Notes under the pieces: model-generated
Told to the model about the DNA's origin: nothing
Databases searched by the model: none
Seen by the model: the letters and a program-made list of their open reading frames with translations, nothing else
Made by a program: the position numbers and the translations under genes
Assembly (NCBI GenBank): GCA_023700825.1
Contig: JAMPYE010000067.1
Location: 1 to 13,071 of the forward strand
Direction: 5' to 3'
Origin: Thermoanaerobaculia bacterium
Lineage (GTDB): Bacteria; Acidobacteriota; Thermoanaerobaculia; Gp7-AA8
Length of the DNA: 13,071 nt
Part shown: one piece after another, positions 12,062 to 13,071 of the stretch
Layout: the number at the start of each line of letters is the position of its first letter
Numbering within the stretch: position 1 is the stretch's first letter

Positions 12062-12669
12062 TGAAGAAGTTCTCCGCACTCGCCGTCCTCGACTTCTCCG
12101 ACATCCCGGCCGGTGTGTACGCCGTCGACTCGATCCTGAAGAAGGCGCCGATCGCGTTCATTCGCGCAGGCACGGTGACGCGCGGCCGCTATCTCGTGCT
12201 CTTCGGTGGCTCGACGGCTGCGACCGCGGAGTCGCTCGAAGCCGCACTCGCGGTGTCGGGCGACGCGATCATCGACCACTCGTTCCTTCCCGACGTCCAC
12301 CACTCGCTCTCGGAGGCCGTGTTCGGAGAGCGCCGGATGGCGGGAGGGGCGCTCCTCGTCGTCGAGACCGCGACCGCGTCGTCGATCGTCAGGGCGGTGG
12401 AAGCCGCGCTCAAGGGCACGCCGGTCGAGCTCATCGAGATCCGTCTCTCGGATGCCGGGCTCGCCGGCAAAGGCGTCGCGTTCCTCGCGGGAACCCTCCC
12501 CGACGTCGAGGCGGCTGCCGCGTTCGCCGCCGCGGGCACCGGCGACCCGATCCTCGGATTCCGATGCCGCCTGATCGCCTCGCCGCACGAATCGCTCGAG
12601 CGCGCGGTCGCCGGATCGACGCAGTTCGACCACGCCCAGCTCCTCGAGCTCGACGGAGAGGCCGGCTGA
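12061..12669 (+). CDS. BMC-T shell protein, single-layer (BMC-T1-like) type
   Basis: 202 residues, two fused BMC domains (about 5-88 and 96-185). Domain features: ALAVLDFSDIPAGVYAVDSILKKAP ahead of the first pore loop TVTRGRY (38-44), then VVETATASSIVRAVEAAL and the second pore loop LSDAGLAGKG (129-138). The pattern matches the H. ochraceum BMC-T1 type, which makes single-layer trimers, and lacks the long insertion and Glu-Arg gate of the other BMC-T in this operon. The start codon is uncertain by one residue: two ATGs lie in tandem at 12058 and 12061. AGGA at 12050-12053 sits 7 nt before 12061, so that one is preferred. It overlaps the aldehyde dehydrogenase stop (TGATG) and likewise overlaps the next gene. 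Confidence 0.92.
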   Translation: MKKFSALAVLDFSDIPAGVYAVDSILKKAPIAFIRAGTVTRGRYLVLFGGSTAATAESLEAALAVSGDAIIDHSFLPDVHHSLSEAVFGERRMAGGALLVVETATASSIVRAVEAALKGTPVELIEIRLSDAGLAGKGVAFLAGTLPDVEAAAAFAAAGTGDPILGFRCRLIASPHESLERAVAGSTQFDHAQLLELDGEAG

Positions 12670-12947
12670 TGCTGCTCGGCCGCGTCATCGGCGTCGTCGT
12701 TCCGTGCGTCGTCACGCCGGGGCTCGAAGGCGTGCCGATGCTGCTGGTGCAGCCACTCGACAAGACGCTGAAGCCGAAGGGGAAGGCGATCGTCGCAGCC
12801 GACGCCACGCGCATGGCGGGCCCCGGAGAGCTCGTGTCCTACGAAGGCGGGCGCGAAGCCGCCATGGCCCTCGCCACCACGTTCGTGCCAGTCGACCACG
12901 CCATCATCGCAATCGTCGACGGTGTCGAGTTCGGAGGCGTCCGGTGA
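12669..12947 (+). CDS. BMC-P pentameric vertex protein, second copy
   Basis: 92 residues of the EutN/CcmL family: start MLLGRVIGVVVPCVVTPGLEG, then MLLVQPLDKTLKPKGKAIVAADA, GPGELVSYEGGREAAMAL and a closing VDHAIIAIVDGVEF. It differs clearly from the first copy (no GSSAR; EGGREA instead), so it is a distinct paralogue, not a recent duplicate. The start overlaps the upstream stop by one base (TGATG) and the stop overlaps the next start by four (GTGA), so the three genes are probably translationally coupled. Confidence 0.95.
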   Translation: MLLGRVIGVVVPCVVTPGLEGVPMLLVQPLDKTLKPKGKAIVAADATRMAGPGELVSYEGGREAAMALATTFVPVDHAIIAIVDGVEFGGVR

Positions 12948-13071
12948 TCCTCGGAAGAGTCATCGGCCAGCTCCACGGGACGATCAAGCATCCCTTCTAC
13001 GACGGCCGGAAGCTCCTCGTCGTGGAGAAGATCTCCCCCGCGGGCGATCCCACCGGCGATTACCTCGTCGC
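12944..13071 (+). CDS. BMC-P pentameric vertex protein, third copy, 3'-truncated
   Basis: 42 codons are visible before the window ends. The GTG start overlaps the previous stop (GTGA). The reading ILGRVIGQLHGTIKHPFYDGRKLLVVEKISPAG followed by a Gly-Asp-Tyr stretch is a EutN/CcmL N-terminus with the usual G-x-V-x-G and K-L-L-V-V segments. It makes three BMC-P types in one operon, as in the H. ochraceum shell. The rest lies beyond the window. Confidence 0.9.
   Translation, partial: MILGRVIGQLHGTIKHPFYDGRKLLVVEKISPAGDPTGDYLV

Noticed and set aside
11614..12633. 339-codon minus-strand open frame
   Set aside because: Antisense to the aldehyde dehydrogenase and BMC-T genes; Arg/Glu-rich shadow.

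Overview
This is a high-GC bacterial chromosome segment with mixed housekeeping genes on the left and, from about 7.97 kb to the right edge, the start of a bacterial microcompartment (BMC) operon that runs off the window. The gene content (a DeoC/RpiB-type BMC with a Haliangium-like shell set, a secreted Kelch propeller, a GYF-AIM24 protein, GC-rich palindromic intergenic repeats) suggests an Acidobacteriota member or possibly a Myxococcota relative. This is an impression from gene content, not a phylogenetic result.

Layout, left to right: the 3' part of a PAS-GGDEF diguanylate cyclase (+); tRNA-Asp(GTC) with its own promoter and terminator (-); rfbC, dTDP-4-dehydrorhamnose 3,5-epimerase (-); a compact element made of five abutting hairpins; metG with a fused C-terminal tRNA-binding domain (+), ending at a strong terminator; a spacer with heptanucleotide tandem repeats; a GYF_2-AIM24 (TIGR00266-like) protein (+); a bidirectional terminator; a large secreted Kelch beta-propeller protein (-); a divergent intergenic region of about 420 bp; then the BMC operon (+).

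The BMC operon reads: RpiB-DeoC fusion, double-stacking-type BMC-T, BMC-H, BMC-P, CoA-acylating aldehyde dehydrogenase, a second BMC-T, a second BMC-P, and a third BMC-P cut by the window end. Most junctions are tight (gaps of 4 nt or overlaps of 1-4 nt). The exception is the BMC-H gene, which has a 63-69 nt hairpin-bearing spacer on each side and a strong ribosome binding site. The expected chemistry is cleavage of 2-deoxyribose 5-phosphate by the DeoC domain to glyceraldehyde 3-phosphate and acetaldehyde, then oxidation of acetaldehyde to acetyl-CoA by the aldehyde dehydrogenase inside the shell. This matches the BMC class that surveys call sugar-phosphate-utilizing. Phosphotransacylase, NAD+-recycling and upstream sugar enzymes are not in the window and would be expected further right.

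The least expected points are a helix resembling an encapsulation peptide located between the RpiB and DeoC domains, with a candidate internal translation start just before it; loss of the canonical RpiB Cys/Thr catalytic pair (Asp/Ala here); the isolated BMC-H cistron; and an 11-bp direct repeat bracketing the likely BMC promoter.
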